DNA from: Candidatus Sigynarchaeota archaeon
GTDB taxonomy: Archaea; Asgardarchaeota; Jordarchaeia; Jordarchaeales; Jordarchaeaceae
DNA length: 26,396 bases
Reading direction: 5' to 3'
Assembly (NCBI GenBank): GCA_030587505.1
Contig: JAUQYY010000160.1
Coordinates: 1 to 26,396 of the forward strand
Shown piece after piece: positions 8,173 through 16,566 of this stretch. A program made the translations under genes and the position numbers. Under the pieces are notes generated by a model that saw only the letters and a list, made by a program, of their open reading frames with translations, did not search any database and was not told where the DNA came from. Every line of letters starts with the position of its first letter. The first letter of the stretch is position 1.

Positions 8173-8204
8173 ACTACTTCATCCAGTAGTGACAACCTTT
8201 ATAC
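8173..8204 (-). promoter_or_regulatory. srp54 promoter/leader with small inverted repeat
   Basis: On the minus strand TGTATAAAGG (8195-8204) is the best TATA candidate ahead of srp54. The inverted repeat ACTACT-tcatcc-AGTAGT (8173-8190) sits about where transcription would start, so it could be an operator or a leader hairpin. Confidence 0.35.
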
Positions 8205-8318
8205 ACATAGTTAAGTTTTGTTTAGTTATAGGCATTTCGTTTGAACATCTCCGCCACACAGAGTTTTGCATACTATCAAAAAATATGTTTCTTGAACTCT
8301 TTAACTCAAAGTAGGTTT

Positions 8319-8334
8319 TGCGTAATTATACGCA
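8319..8334 (+). promoter_or_regulatory. palindromic operator candidate upstream of dph6
   Basis: TGCGTA-ATTA-TACGCA is a perfect 6-bp inverted repeat with a 4-bp spacer. It lies about 25 bp upstream of the likely TATA box (CTTAAATA, 8359-8366). The position suits a transcription factor dimer acting on the dph6 promoter. The factor is unknown. Confidence 0.4.
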
Positions 8335-8358
8335 TAAACCAGCATGCAGGGCCCCCTA

Positions 8359-8377
8359 CTTAAATACTTTTTAAAAG
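8359..8377 (+). promoter_or_regulatory. TATA region of dph6
   Basis: CTTAAATA followed by TTTTTAAAAG lies about 40-55 nt ahead of the TTG start at 8414, implying a short leader. Confidence 0.45.
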
Positions 8378-8413
8378 AATCATGTTATTCTCCTTTCATA
8401 TGGTGATAGACAA

Positions 8414-9097
8414 TTGAATGTAGCGGTGCTATTTAGCGGAGGAAAGGATTCAAGCTACGTTATTCAATGGTGTATTGAGCGTTCCTACAACATTAAAGCT
8501 TTGGTATCCATTTTTCCCCGGAGACCTGATAGCTATATGTACCATGTGCCTAATGTTGAGCTAACGGAACTTCAAGCTAAAGCCGCAGATCTTCCCCATA
8601 TTACACGGTATTCCTCGGGTGTTAAGGAGGAAGAAATCGAAGACCTAATATCTGTTTTACAAACACTGGATACAGACGGCATAGTTTCTGGGGCGGTTGC
8701 CAGCGAGTATCAGCGCTCACGTTTAGACCTTGTTTCGAAAAAATTGGGGCTTCGCAACATCACACCCCTTTGGCATAAAGATCCGATACTGATAATTGAA
8801 AGCATGATACGCCTTAATTTTAACATAATCTTTTCCGGAGTGTACGCTCTAGGTTTTAATAAAAATTGGTTAGGGCGTAGATTAGATGAGGCCGCGCTCC
8901 GAGAGCTTATACAGTTAAATAAACGATATGGTATTGATTTAGCGGGTGAGGGGGGAGAATATGAAACATTGGTACTAGACGCTCCATTCTTCAAAAAGAC
9001 GATAAAGATAGTTAAATCAGAGAAGATTTGGGAGGGAGACGGCGGATATTTAGATGTTCAACGTGCAAAACTGGTGGAGAAAAGCAAGAAGCTTTAA
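8414..9097 (+). CDS. dph6: diphthine--ammonia ligase Dph6
   Basis: Dph6 performs the last step of diphthamide synthesis on elongation factor 2, amidating diphthine with ammonia and ATP. Seen: the PP-loop SGGKDS (residues 8-13), the family segments VSGAVASEYQRSR (about 95-107) and GLRNITPLWHKDP, and the diagnostic GEGGEYETLVLDAPFF near the C-terminus (about 177-192). The length, 227 aa, fits the archaeal single-domain form. The start is TTG: GGTGAT ends 7 nt ahead, complementary to the 16S tail, and the product then begins at the expected strand NVAVLFSGG. Its substrate EF2 is not in the window. Confidence 0.94.
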   Translation: MNVAVLFSGGKDSSYVIQWCIERSYNIKALVSIFPRRPDSYMYHVPNVELTELQAKAADLPHITRYSSGVKEEEIEDLISVLQTLDTDGIVSGAVASEYQRSRLDLVSKKLGLRNITPLWHKDPILIIESMIRLNFNIIFSGVYALGFNKNWLGRRLDEAALRELIQLNKRYGIDLAGEGGEYETLVLDAPFFKKTIKIVKSEKIWEGDGGYLDVQRAKLVEKSKKL

Positions 9098-9154
9098 ATT
9101 CCCTTCCTATTCACGTATTTTTAGTATCCACAATTAACCGGTCTGTTGATTGAA

Positions 9155-9451
9155 ATGGCCAAGTACAAGACCATCTCGCAGGAACAAATTGAGCACGTTG
9201 CTTGGCTCGCAAGAATAGAGCTAACCGAAAATGAAAAAAGAGTTTTCACAGGGCAACTGAATGAAATACTAGACTACTTCAAGAAAATAGATGAAATAGA
9301 TACATCGAAAATTAAGCCTACTTTTCACGTCATAGACCTAGTGAACGTAATGAGAGAAGACAAGGTTGTCCCCTCCTTATCGAGGAAAGACGCGCTTAAA
9401 AACACTCCACAAAAGGAGGATTCATATATAAAAGCCCCAAAAATTCTCTAA
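9155..9451 (+). CDS. gatC: Asp/Glu-tRNA amidotransferase subunit GatC
   Basis: GatC wraps around GatA and GatB to stabilise the tRNA-dependent amidotransferase. The 98-aa product shows the family pattern EQIEHVAWLARIELTENEK, then LNEILDYFKKIDEIDTS, PTFHVIDLVNVMREDKV and a C-terminal DSYIKAPKIL that resembles the usual V-P-[KR]-hydrophobic ending. I use ATG 9155. An in-frame TTG at 9146 is less likely. It is the first gene of the gatC-gatA-gatB series, all on the plus strand with short gaps of 33 and 52 bp. Confidence 0.93.
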   Translation: MAKYKTISQEQIEHVAWLARIELTENEKRVFTGQLNEILDYFKKIDEIDTSKIKPTFHVIDLVNVMREDKVVPSLSRKDALKNTPQKEDSYIKAPKIL

Positions 9452-9484
9452 AACTCTTCTTACCTATCCGCAGAGTGAATCACA

Positions 9485-10948
9485 ATGATGAATTATAACG
9501 AATTAACCTGCCACGAGCTCAAAGAAATGATAGACAACCAAGAGATCACCTCAGAAGAGATAATAAACTCTGTTTTTGACCGCATAGACGAGGTTGAATC
9601 GAAAATAAACGCGTATATCTCATTATTCCGGGACTCGGCTCTGGAGGTTGCAAAGGAGATTGATAAGCGGATTAAGAGAGGCGAAACTGTTGGAAAGCTG
9701 GCTGGAATCCCTATAGCAGTCAAAGATGTAATATCCACGAAGGGGATGCCCACAACCTGCGGTTCAAAAATGCTTGAAAATTATATTCCTCCTTTCGATG
9801 CGACAGTGATCACACGCATCAAAGAGGAGGGTGGAATAGTCATCGGCAAAACTAACATGGATGAATTCGCTATGGGGTCCTCCACAGAGAATAGTTTCTT
9901 CGGCTGTTCCCGCAATCCTTGGGCGTTAGACCGTGTTCCAGGAGGATCCTCTGGAGGCAGTGCGGCTGCCTTGGCGGCGGATGAAACGGTGTTAGCCCTC
10001 GGTAGCGACACAGGCGGTTCGGTTCGTTGCCCAGCGAGTTTCTGTTCGGTCGTCGGGCTAAAACCGACCTATGGACTAGTAAGTCGCTATGGGCTGGTGG
10101 CGTATGCCAATAGTTTAGAGCAGATAGGTCCGATGACCAAGGATGTTACAGACTGTGCATTGCTGCTTAGCGTAATCAGCGGAAATGACCCCCACGATGG
10201 CACTTCAGCGCCTTTCCGAAAGAAAAATTACATGAATGCTTTGGTCGACGATATCAAAGGCATCAAGCTTGGGGTTCCTGTGGAGTTTTTTGGTGAGGGC
10301 ACAGAGAAGTCCGTCGAAAAATGTGTTTGGGATGCGATCCACAAACTTGAGGATTTAGGTGCTAGCTACCACGAAGTTTCTATGCCCCACATCGTGTATT
10401 CAATCCCCACCTACTATATCATAGCCATGTCCGAGGCGAGTTCAAACTTAGCTAGATTTGATGGTGTGCGCTACGGTTACCGTGCAGAGAAAAGTGGAGC
10501 TGATTGGAACGAGGTCTTCGGAATAACTCGTCAAAAAGGCTTCGGCACCGAAGTTAAACGCCGCATAATTTTGGGAACATTCGCACTCTCTGCAGGATAC
10601 TACGACAAGTACTACCTCAAAGCCCTCAAAATTAGAACTCTGATAAAACAGGATTTCGAAAATGCCCTATCAAAAAATTTAGCTCTAATAGCTCCCACGA
10701 TGCCGACTCTCCCCTTCAAGATAGGTGAAAAAATTGAAAATCCCCTCAGCATGTATATGTGTGATATAGACACCGTTCCAATAAATCTGGCAGGGTTACC
10801 TTCCATTTCAATACCCTGTGGCTTCGTAAATAATTTACCAGTAGGCATGCAGATCATTGGACGCTTATTTGATGAAGAAACCATATTACGGATAGCTTAC
10901 ACCTATGAGCAAAACACTTCGCATCACAAAGAAAAACCAAAAATTTAG
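9485..10948 (+). CDS. gatA: Asp/Glu-tRNA amidotransferase subunit GatA
   Basis: GatA hydrolyses glutamine and supplies ammonia for converting misacylated Asp-tRNA(Asn), or Glu-tRNA(Gln), into the amide form. In archaea GatCAB is generally used for Asn-tRNA while GatDE makes Gln-tRNA. This is an amidase-signature enzyme with the Ser-cisSer-Lys triad visible: K80 in IPIAVKDV, S155 in PGGSSGGS and nucleophile S179 in SDTGGSVRCPASFC. The 487-aa length is normal. Two in-frame ATGs stand at the start (9485, 9488) and I used the first. The frame is intact throughout. Confidence 0.97.
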   Translation: MMNYNELTCHELKEMIDNQEITSEEIINSVFDRIDEVESKINAYISLFRDSALEVAKEIDKRIKRGETVGKLAGIPIAVKDVISTKGMPTTCGSKMLENYIPPFDATVITRIKEEGGIVIGKTNMDEFAMGSSTENSFFGCSRNPWALDRVPGGSSGGSAAALAADETVLALGSDTGGSVRCPASFCSVVGLKPTYGLVSRYGLVAYANSLEQIGPMTKDVTDCALLLSVISGNDPHDGTSAPFRKKNYMNALVDDIKGIKLGVPVEFFGEGTEKSVEKCVWDAIHKLEDLGASYHEVSMPHIVYSIPTYYIIAMSEASSNLARFDGVRYGYRAEKSGADWNEVFGITRQKGFGTEVKRRIILGTFALSAGYYDKYYLKALKIRTLIKQDFENALSKNLALIAPTMPTLPFKIGEKIENPLSMYMCDIDTVPINLAGLPSISIPCGFVNNLPVGMQIIGRLFDEETILRIAYTYEQNTSHHKEKPKI

Positions 10949-11000
10949 GAAAAATTTCTAAAATAAAATCCTTAATTTAAAATTCTAATAAAGAGATAGC

Positions 11001-12509
11001 ATGGCAACGTATCCGTTTCCACAGGTGAAGAGATTGGCCAGCATACAAAAAGCAACACCTCTTGAAAAATTTGAAATCAAAATAGGGTTAGAGATACACA
11101 TTCAGTTAACAGCATTAAACACCAAACTTTTCTGTGGCTGCTCGGCAGATTACCGCGGCAAGGCTCCAAACACCTTTGTATGCCCCGTATGCCTGGGCCT
11201 TCCAGGGTCACTACCGGTCCTGAATAAGAGAGCCGTTGATTTGGCGATTATGGTTGCGCTCGCTCTGAATTCCCAGATTTCTTCCCGCACCGTATTTTAC
11301 CGCAAAAATTATTTTTACGTTGATATGCCTAAAAATTTCCAAATATCCCAATACGACAAGGCGGGGGGTGTTCCCTTATCCATAGGCGGTTGGGTAGATT
11401 TCGAGGTCAATGGAACAGTTAAACGAGTTAGGATTAGACGATTGCAACTGGAAGAAGACCCCGCCCGCTTACATTATCCCGGAACTATTGACAGTTCTCC
11501 TTACACTCTGGTTGATTATAATCGTGCCGGCATTGCCTTACTAGAAATTGTTACCGAACCTGATATCACCTCTGCAGACGAAGCGCGTCTTTTTCTACAG
11601 AAACTACGCTCCATCGTAGAGCATCTAGGTGTTTCAAATGGAGACTTGCAAGGCTCGATGCGGTGTGATGCAAACATTTCTCTTCAAGGTGGTAAACGAG
11701 TAGAAATAAAGAATATCTCCTCTTTCCGAGAGGTCAAACGCGCACTGCAGTACGAGATAATCCGACAAAAACAGCTTCTGAGACGAGGATCAGTTGTGAA
11801 ACAAGAAACCCGCCATTGGGACGATAATAGAAGAATAACAATATCTCTCAGAACCAAAGAAACCGAGAGTGATTACCGTTACTTCCCTGAACCAGATTTG
11901 GTCCCCGTGGAAATCTCCGAAGACTGGATTAAAGAACTTCAGTCCAAAATGCCAGAACTCCCAGACGCTCGGAAAACACGCCTAGTAAAAGAATATGGCA
12001 TACCTGAATATGATGCTGGAGTGCTTACAGGCTCCAAGGCGCTGGCAGATTTTTTTGAAGAATGTTGCCAATTATATTCCGACGCGAAGAAAATTAGCAA
12101 TTGGATTATGACTGACCTAACCCGCTATCTAAAAGAGTTAGGGATCGAAATTTCGGAAGCAAAAATAAGACCCAAACACCTAACCGATATGCTTAAGCTT
12201 ATCGATAAGGGGGAAATAAGCGGAAAAATAGCGAAAACGGTTTTAAGCAAGATGGTGAGAAGCGGGGAATCCCCTAGACGAATAATACAAAAAGAAAAGC
12301 TAATAAAAATCAGCAGCAAGGAACAGATACAGACGGTTGTGGATAAGGTCTTTGAGGAATTCCCCAAAGCCGTACAGGATGCCAAAACTGATCAAAACGC
12401 TATAAACTACTTAGTTGGTCAAGTCATGCACAAAACGAGAGGTAGAGCCGATCCCGAAATCACAAACAAACTAATAAGAGAAAAATTAGCAAAATACTCA
12501 ACTAGATAA
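11001..12509 (+). CDS. gatB: Asp/Glu-tRNA amidotransferase subunit GatB
   Basis: GatB binds the misacylated tRNA, phosphorylates the acyl group and passes it to ammonia from GatA. Seen: a core beginning IKIGLEIHIQL (about residues 27-37), a zinc site with C45, C47, C61 and C64 (LFCGC...CPVC), the GatB signature KNYFYVDMPKNFQISQYD, the stretch around LEEDPARLHY, SMRCDANISL, YRYFPEPDL, and the helical plus YqeY-like C-terminal tail. About 25 residues precede the usual start of the core. ATG 11001 is the first in-frame ATG I can use, and a shorter start is possible. Confidence 0.97.
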   Translation: MATYPFPQVKRLASIQKATPLEKFEIKIGLEIHIQLTALNTKLFCGCSADYRGKAPNTFVCPVCLGLPGSLPVLNKRAVDLAIMVALALNSQISSRTVFYRKNYFYVDMPKNFQISQYDKAGGVPLSIGGWVDFEVNGTVKRVRIRRLQLEEDPARLHYPGTIDSSPYTLVDYNRAGIALLEIVTEPDITSADEARLFLQKLRSIVEHLGVSNGDLQGSMRCDANISLQGGKRVEIKNISSFREVKRALQYEIIRQKQLLRRGSVVKQETRHWDDNRRITISLRTKETESDYRYFPEPDLVPVEISEDWIKELQSKMPELPDARKTRLVKEYGIPEYDAGVLTGSKALADFFEECCQLYSDAKKISNWIMTDLTRYLKELGIEISEAKIRPKHLTDMLKLIDKGEISGKIAKTVLSKMVRSGESPRRIIQKEKLIKISSKEQIQTVVDKVFEEFPKAVQDAKTDQNAINYLVGQVMHKTRGRADPEITNKLIREKLAKYSTR

Positions 12510-12818
12510 TCCCGCTATCTTCTCTTCCAAATCCCATTAAAGGTAAAAAACAACGCTATCTCCGAATTTCCTATTTTTTCTATAAATTAAGTGGTAATAG
12601 TTTGATTTTGGCTTGATATACATTCCTCAAATTACCTATGTTTGACATCTCGAAGATTAGACAAGTTGAATAATTCTAACATTGGAAAATTACTTACAGA
12701 ATATTTTTATTCGTTGATAGGAAAGTCTAAAATACAGTAGGAGTAAAATATTACTCAGCACAATTCCTTTCTCTTAAGAGGTCGGCGTCCAATTAGGATT
12801 GAGTGTGGTGAGGCGCTT
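12510..12818. other. AT-rich intergenic region, promoter of the PAC2 gene
   Basis: I see no gene here. The only clear structure is a perfect inverted repeat at 12741-12756, listed separately, and several TATA-like stretches (for example AATATTTTTAT near 12700). The last bases carry the GGTGAGG ribosome site of the next gene. Confidence 0.5.
12741..12756 (+). promoter_or_regulatory. palindrome GAGTAA-AATA-TTACTC
   Basis: This is a perfect 6-bp inverted repeat with a 4-bp A/T core that itself looks like a TATA box, about 65 nt ahead of the PAC2 gene. Such an overlap would suit a repressor site, for instance for the PAC2/Hsp20 pair. The regulator is unknown. Confidence 0.4.
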
Positions 12819-13574
12819 ATGGCGTTAAAAGATTCCGTTGAAATCGTAGAAGTAGTACCCGTAGAGGTGGATCAACCCCACTTTTTAATCGGTCTCCCCG
12901 ATATTGGTTTGGTTGGAATGATATCTGCTACTCACCTAGTAGAATCGTTAGATATGAAAGTTGTAAGCTATCTCGAATCTGATTTGTTTCCCCCTATTCT
13001 CGTCTTGCATGGTAGTAAAATCTATCACCCGTTCAGAATCTACCAAAAAGATAATATCCTCCTGTTCCTCTCCGAAATTCCCGTTCCCCCTCTAGCGGTT
13101 AATGCTATTTCTCGAGCGATAACAAATTGGTTGAAAGAAAAAAACACCAGCCTTGTCATGCCTCTCGGAGGGATTCCTGTACCGAACAGGATAGCTATAG
13201 ACGAACCTGATGTTTATACCGTTGCTACGAATGAAATCGCCGACAAGCTGGTTGACGATTTTTCACTCCAACGATTGGAGGAAGGCATTATGGCGGGACC
13301 TTACGCTAGCATTTTGAAAGACTGCGTAAAACTCGACATACCTTGTCTCGCCTTACTGGCTCAGAGCTTCCCTAACTACCCCGATCCAGGCGCAGCAGCG
13401 TCGGTTATTAAGGTTATCAACAAAGTGCTGGGAACAAATATTGATGTTGGTGCGCTCTTAGAGAAGGCTGAGGAAATCCGTATCAAGACAAGGGACCTTA
13501 TGCAGCGAACTGCTGCCCAACTCGAATCTATGGGCAAATCACAAGAATATGATTTACCCGCTATGTACTCGTAG
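12819..13574 (+). CDS. PAC2-family protein (proteasome assembly chaperone-like)
   Basis: The N-terminal half has the PAC2 pattern: HFLIGLPDIGLVGMISATHLVESLDMK (about residues 22-48), then FPPILVLHGSKIYHPFRIY and LLFLSEIPVPPLAVNAIS, followed by LVMPLGGIPVPNR and GIMAGPYASILKD. Archaeal PAC2 proteins include PbaA/PbaB, which act on the 20S proteasome alpha ring. The last three residues are M-Y-S, which fits an HbYX motif (hydrophobic-Tyr-any) used for docking to alpha-ring pockets. The tail before it is helical and charged. The ATG follows GGTGAGG. Its stop is only 11 nt from the start of hsp20, so the two are likely one transcript concerned with protein quality control. Confidence 0.85.
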   Translation: MALKDSVEIVEVVPVEVDQPHFLIGLPDIGLVGMISATHLVESLDMKVVSYLESDLFPPILVLHGSKIYHPFRIYQKDNILLFLSEIPVPPLAVNAISRAITNWLKEKNTSLVMPLGGIPVPNRIAIDEPDVYTVATNEIADKLVDDFSLQRLEEGIMAGPYASILKDCVKLDIPCLALLAQSFPNYPDPGAAASVIKVINKVLGTNIDVGALLEKAEEIRIKTRDLMQRTAAQLESMGKSQEYDLPAMYS

Positions 13575-13585
13575 GAGGGAAAATC

Positions 13586-14041
13586 ATGTCTGAAAAGAAA
13601 AAAGATCTTTTCGACCAATTTATGGAGTACATTTCCGATTTTGAGAGGAGATTCGATGAAACTTTTTACTCCATTCTAAGCTCTTTTCGCGTTACTAGGC
13701 CTTCCTGGGACCCCGATAAGTGTTGTCTTGTTCCTCTCGTTGATATCCAAGAGTACCCCGAAGAAATAATCGTTACTGCAGACCTTCCCTACGTGGATAA
13801 GGAAGATATAAGCATTAATGCCACGGAAACTTCGTTGGAGATCGACGCGAAGATGAGACACCCCGTAAGATTCGAACGCTGGGGAACCGTTCAGCGCGAA
13901 ATCTCTTTCAATTGTTACCATAAGTCAATAAAGCTGCCAAGTAGGGTGGACCCCGAAAAAGCAAAAGCGACGTTTCGTGGAGGTATACTTCGAATCTCTT
14001 TGCCCAAAAAGATAAGCAAACAAAAAATAGAAATAGATTAA
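13586..14041 (+). CDS. hsp20: small heat shock protein, Hsp20 family
   Basis: This 151-aa ATP-independent chaperone holds unfolding proteins. An N-terminal amphipathic arm (about 1-45, FDQFMEYISDFERRFDETF) precedes the alpha-crystallin domain: VDIQEYPEEIIVTADLPYVDKEDISINATETSLEIDA (about 51-87), the strand REISFNCYHKSIKLPSRVDPEKAKATF, and the conserved GILRISLPK. The C-terminal KIEID holds an I-x-I motif, used for oligomer assembly. A strong GGAGGG site lies 6 nt before the ATG. It follows the PAC2 gene directly. Confidence 0.94.
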   Translation: MSEKKKDLFDQFMEYISDFERRFDETFYSILSSFRVTRPSWDPDKCCLVPLVDIQEYPEEIIVTADLPYVDKEDISINATETSLEIDAKMRHPVRFERWGTVQREISFNCYHKSIKLPSRVDPEKAKATFRGGILRISLPKKISKQKIEID

Positions 14042-14099
14042 AATAACTTCCCTTTTGTAAATACTACGTAATTCGAAAATAAAATGCTTGTAGGTGGAA

Positions 14100-14498
14100 A
14101 TGTTGTCGAAAAAAATTACTGAAGTATCGAAACTAAAGGTCAACTCGTATCTCCTAATTGATGATGAACCTTACAAGGTTGTAAGCACCACAACATCGAA
14201 ATCAGGAAAACACGGCCATGCAAAAACACGTTTGGTGGCAGTTAGTCTGTTCGATGAATCCAAAAAAGATGTTGTGTTCCCTAGTGACGCGAGGGTTGAA
14301 GTACCAGTGATTGATAAAAGGAATGGGCAAGTCATATCTGTGGGCGAAAATGTTATGCTGATGGATTTAGAAACATACGAAACCTTCGAACTCCCCAAAC
14401 CGAAGGAGGAGGATATCCTCTCGAAATTAAAGGAAGGCGTAGAAGTAGAATATTGGAGCGTGATGAACAGGAAAAAAATCATGAGAGTAAAAGGTTAA
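14100..14498 (+). CDS. eif5A: translation initiation factor aIF5A
   Basis: aIF5A binds the ribosomal E site and relieves stalling at proline-rich stretches after hypusine modification. Seen: the hypusine loop TTSKSGKHGHAK, with the modified lysine at K37 when counted from ATG 14100, then a C-terminal OB fold (about residues 70-132). ATG 14100 follows GGTGG and gives a 132-aa product of normal length. The in-frame GTG 14094 would place the start inside the ribosome site. The modifying enzyme deoxyhypusine synthase is at 3840-4769. No deoxyhypusine hydroxylase is seen. Confidence 0.96.
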   Translation: MLSKKITEVSKLKVNSYLLIDDEPYKVVSTTTSKSGKHGHAKTRLVAVSLFDESKKDVVFPSDARVEVPVIDKRNGQVISVGENVMLMDLETYETFELPKPKEEDILSKLKEGVEVEYWSVMNRKKIMRVKG

Positions 14499-14617
14499 AA
14501 TCTGCGAACCTACCGAACGCTCCAAAAATTTTTTAAATCATTATCAAAACTTTCTCCCTCCCTCAAAAGTTAGCTATCCACCGATACTCATTCTATGTAC
14601 CAACTAGGGGCTCTGTG

Positions 14618-15166
14618 ATGTCCGTTAAACGGAAAAGCACCTCTGAAAACTCTAACAAAGATGTAACCTACGTTTTAGATTCTTCTGCATTTATCGGTGG
14701 ATACAATCCGAATTTGACAAACGCCCGTCACCTCATAACACCAAATGTTCTTGAAGAAGTAACCGACGAACACTCGCGTATGATTCTGAATCTATCCATT
14801 TCAAATGAAGTCGTGAAAATCAGGACACCAACTCTTGCGTCGATTAAGCGTGCAGAGAACGCAGCGAAAAACACAGGGGACAGTTCCGCGCTCTCCTCCA
14901 CCGACATTCAAATTCTCGCCCTGGCGATCGATCTAAAAAACGAAGATCAAAACCCTCTACTAATCACTGATGATTACTCTCTTCAAAACGTTGCAAAAAC
15001 CTTGGGCATTCCCTTCAAACCCATAATACGGGACGGTATTAAACAGCGTTTCGCGTGGATACGCTACTGCACCTCCTGCAAAAAAAGGTATCCAAACACG
15101 TATTCTGGTGAAATTTGTGAAATCTGTGGTGGGAAATTAAAGAGACGGACCATAAAGAAACATTAA
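14618..15166 (+). CDS. nob1: Nob1-type PIN endonuclease with zinc ribbon
   Basis: Nob1 cuts the 3' end of pre-16S/18S rRNA at site D late in small-subunit maturation. Seen: a PIN domain with the first acidic residue in VTYVLDSSAFIGG (about residues 16-28), EEVTDEH (about 46-52), SSTDIQILALA (about 94-104) and LITDDYSLQNVA (about 113-124). A C-terminal zinc ribbon follows, CTSCKKRY...CEICGGK (about 150-173), with a basic tail. At 182 aa it is close to archaeal Nob1. I use ATG 14618. The GTG one codon earlier is possible. It follows aIF5A by 119 nt. Confidence 0.92.
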   Translation: MSVKRKSTSENSNKDVTYVLDSSAFIGGYNPNLTNARHLITPNVLEEVTDEHSRMILNLSISNEVVKIRTPTLASIKRAENAAKNTGDSSALSSTDIQILALAIDLKNEDQNPLLITDDYSLQNVAKTLGIPFKPIIRDGIKQRFAWIRYCTSCKKRYPNTYSGEICEICGGKLKRRTIKKH

Positions 15167-15227
15167 CCTAAAAACATTTCTACTACAACGCCATAAGTGA
15201 ACTATTACCATCCAGTTATGGAAGAGA

Positions 15228-16424
15228 GTGAATACTCAATTGAACAACGCTAACAGTTTTTCGGCGAGGTATGGTTATTCTCTGGATGTGGCTTCCAGAT
15301 TAATCGAATACTTTGGAAACGCTCGGGCAGAAAAGATTATACGAGAGTTGAAAACTCCAAGCAGGGTTTTCACGGTTCGCGTAAACACTTTGTTAACCTC
15401 AACGAGAGAGGTCCTAAGCGAATTAGAAAAGTTGTCCATAAAGGCGGAGGCTCATCCCATTGTTGATGAAGCTATTCTCCTAGAAGTTAAAGGGCCCTTT
15501 CCAATAAGGGGCTTGGGAAAGAAAATCGTGGCTGATAAATTTGCGTGTGAATCTGTAATGCAAGGCTCTGACTTGTACTCTCCTGGTGTAATTAGACTCG
15601 AAAAGATAAAGAAAAACGATTTGGTTGTGATTGAAGATAAAACAGGATTGAGAGTGGCTGAAGGAATAGCTAGAATGAGTAGCAAAGAAATAATGGAAAG
15701 GGTGAAGGGGGTTGCAGTAGAAATCACAAATTCCATCTACAAGGTTCCCAATCTGAAAAACACCTCGCTCTACTCCCGTGGACTGGTTTACCTCCAAAGT
15801 CTTCCCTCAATTATCGCAAGCAAGGTTCTGGAACCTCAAAGAAACGAATTAATAATTGACATGTGCGCAGCACCAGGAGGAAAAACCACACACATAGCCC
15901 AATTAATGAATAACACTGGAAAAATTATTGCTATAGACCGCTCCAAGAAAAGATTAGAAAAACTTAAAAACAACGTAAAACGTCTGGGCGTCAAAAACGT
16001 AACTCCAATCTGTTTGGACGCCCGACTCTTAAACAAAAAATACCCTAACTTAAAAGCAGATCGAATCTTAGTAGACCCCCCATGCACCGCAATAGGCGTA
16101 AGACCAAAACTCTACGAGGAAACTACAGAGAAACAGATTATTTCCGCTTCTCTTTATCAGCGTCAATTTTTAAAGATAGCAGCAAAAATGTTGAAGCCAG
16201 GTGGAACAATGGTTTACAGCACCTGCACCTTAACAGTTGAAGAAAACGAATTAAACGTAAAATACTGCGTAGAAGAACTTGGACTAGACCTCAAGGACTT
16301 GCCAAAAATTTACGGCGAACCAGGATTCTCAAACTATTTCCACGACGCAAAAAAGACGCGGCGCTTCCACCCAGACACGCATGGAACCCCTGCAGGCTTC
16401 ATCGCAGCTTTAAAACGCCCTTAA
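15228..16424 (+). CDS. NSUN6-like m5C methyltransferase with PUA domain
   Basis: This is an RNA cytosine-5 methyltransferase of the NOL1/NOP2/SUN family. Domain order: an N-terminal helical/RRM-like part (about 1-90), an inserted PUA domain (about 95-170: KKIVADKFACESVMQGSDLYSPGV to RVKGVAVEI), then the Rossmann core with CAAPGGKT (213-220), DPPC with the first cysteine (C286) and STCT with the second (C333). The PUA insertion matches archaeal NSUN6 (Pyrococcus PH1991 type), which makes m5C72 in tRNA acceptor stems. A role on rRNA cannot be excluded. The start is GTG 15228, after GGAAGAGA. An ATG 10 nt upstream is in another frame. Confidence 0.9.
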   Translation: MNTQLNNANSFSARYGYSLDVASRLIEYFGNARAEKIIRELKTPSRVFTVRVNTLLTSTREVLSELEKLSIKAEAHPIVDEAILLEVKGPFPIRGLGKKIVADKFACESVMQGSDLYSPGVIRLEKIKKNDLVVIEDKTGLRVAEGIARMSSKEIMERVKGVAVEITNSIYKVPNLKNTSLYSRGLVYLQSLPSIIASKVLEPQRNELIIDMCAAPGGKTTHIAQLMNNTGKIIAIDRSKKRLEKLKNNVKRLGVKNVTPICLDARLLNKKYPNLKADRILVDPPCTAIGVRPKLYEETTEKQIISASLYQRQFLKIAAKMLKPGGTMVYSTCTLTVEENELNVKYCVEELGLDLKDLPKIYGEPGFSNYFHDAKKTRRFHPDTHGTPAGFIAALKRP

Positions 16425-16474
16425 TCCTGTCAAACTTCTGGGGGCACTATGCGCCACAACTCCTCTATGGGTGA

Positions 16475-16562
16475 ACTCCCTTCACTTTAGCTCCTGAAAC
16501 CTGTCGGTTCCTTAAGCAGTATAAAAAGATGTTGGGAAAAAGGAGTTTAAAATGAAGGGAGT
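16475..16562. repeat. long imperfect inverted repeat between convergent genes
   Basis: ACTCCCTTCA (16475-16484) and TGAAGGGAGT (16553-16562) are perfectly complementary. Pairing continues inward through TTTAG/TTTAAA-like bases to CTCCT/AGGAG (16491-16495/16541-16545), giving an arm of about 21 bp with few mismatches around a 45-nt loop. It sits between the 3' ends of the methyltransferase and phosphodiesterase genes, so a bidirectional terminator is the simplest reading. A small non-autonomous element or an ncRNA is possible. Confidence 0.55.
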
Positions 16563-16566
16563 CTTG

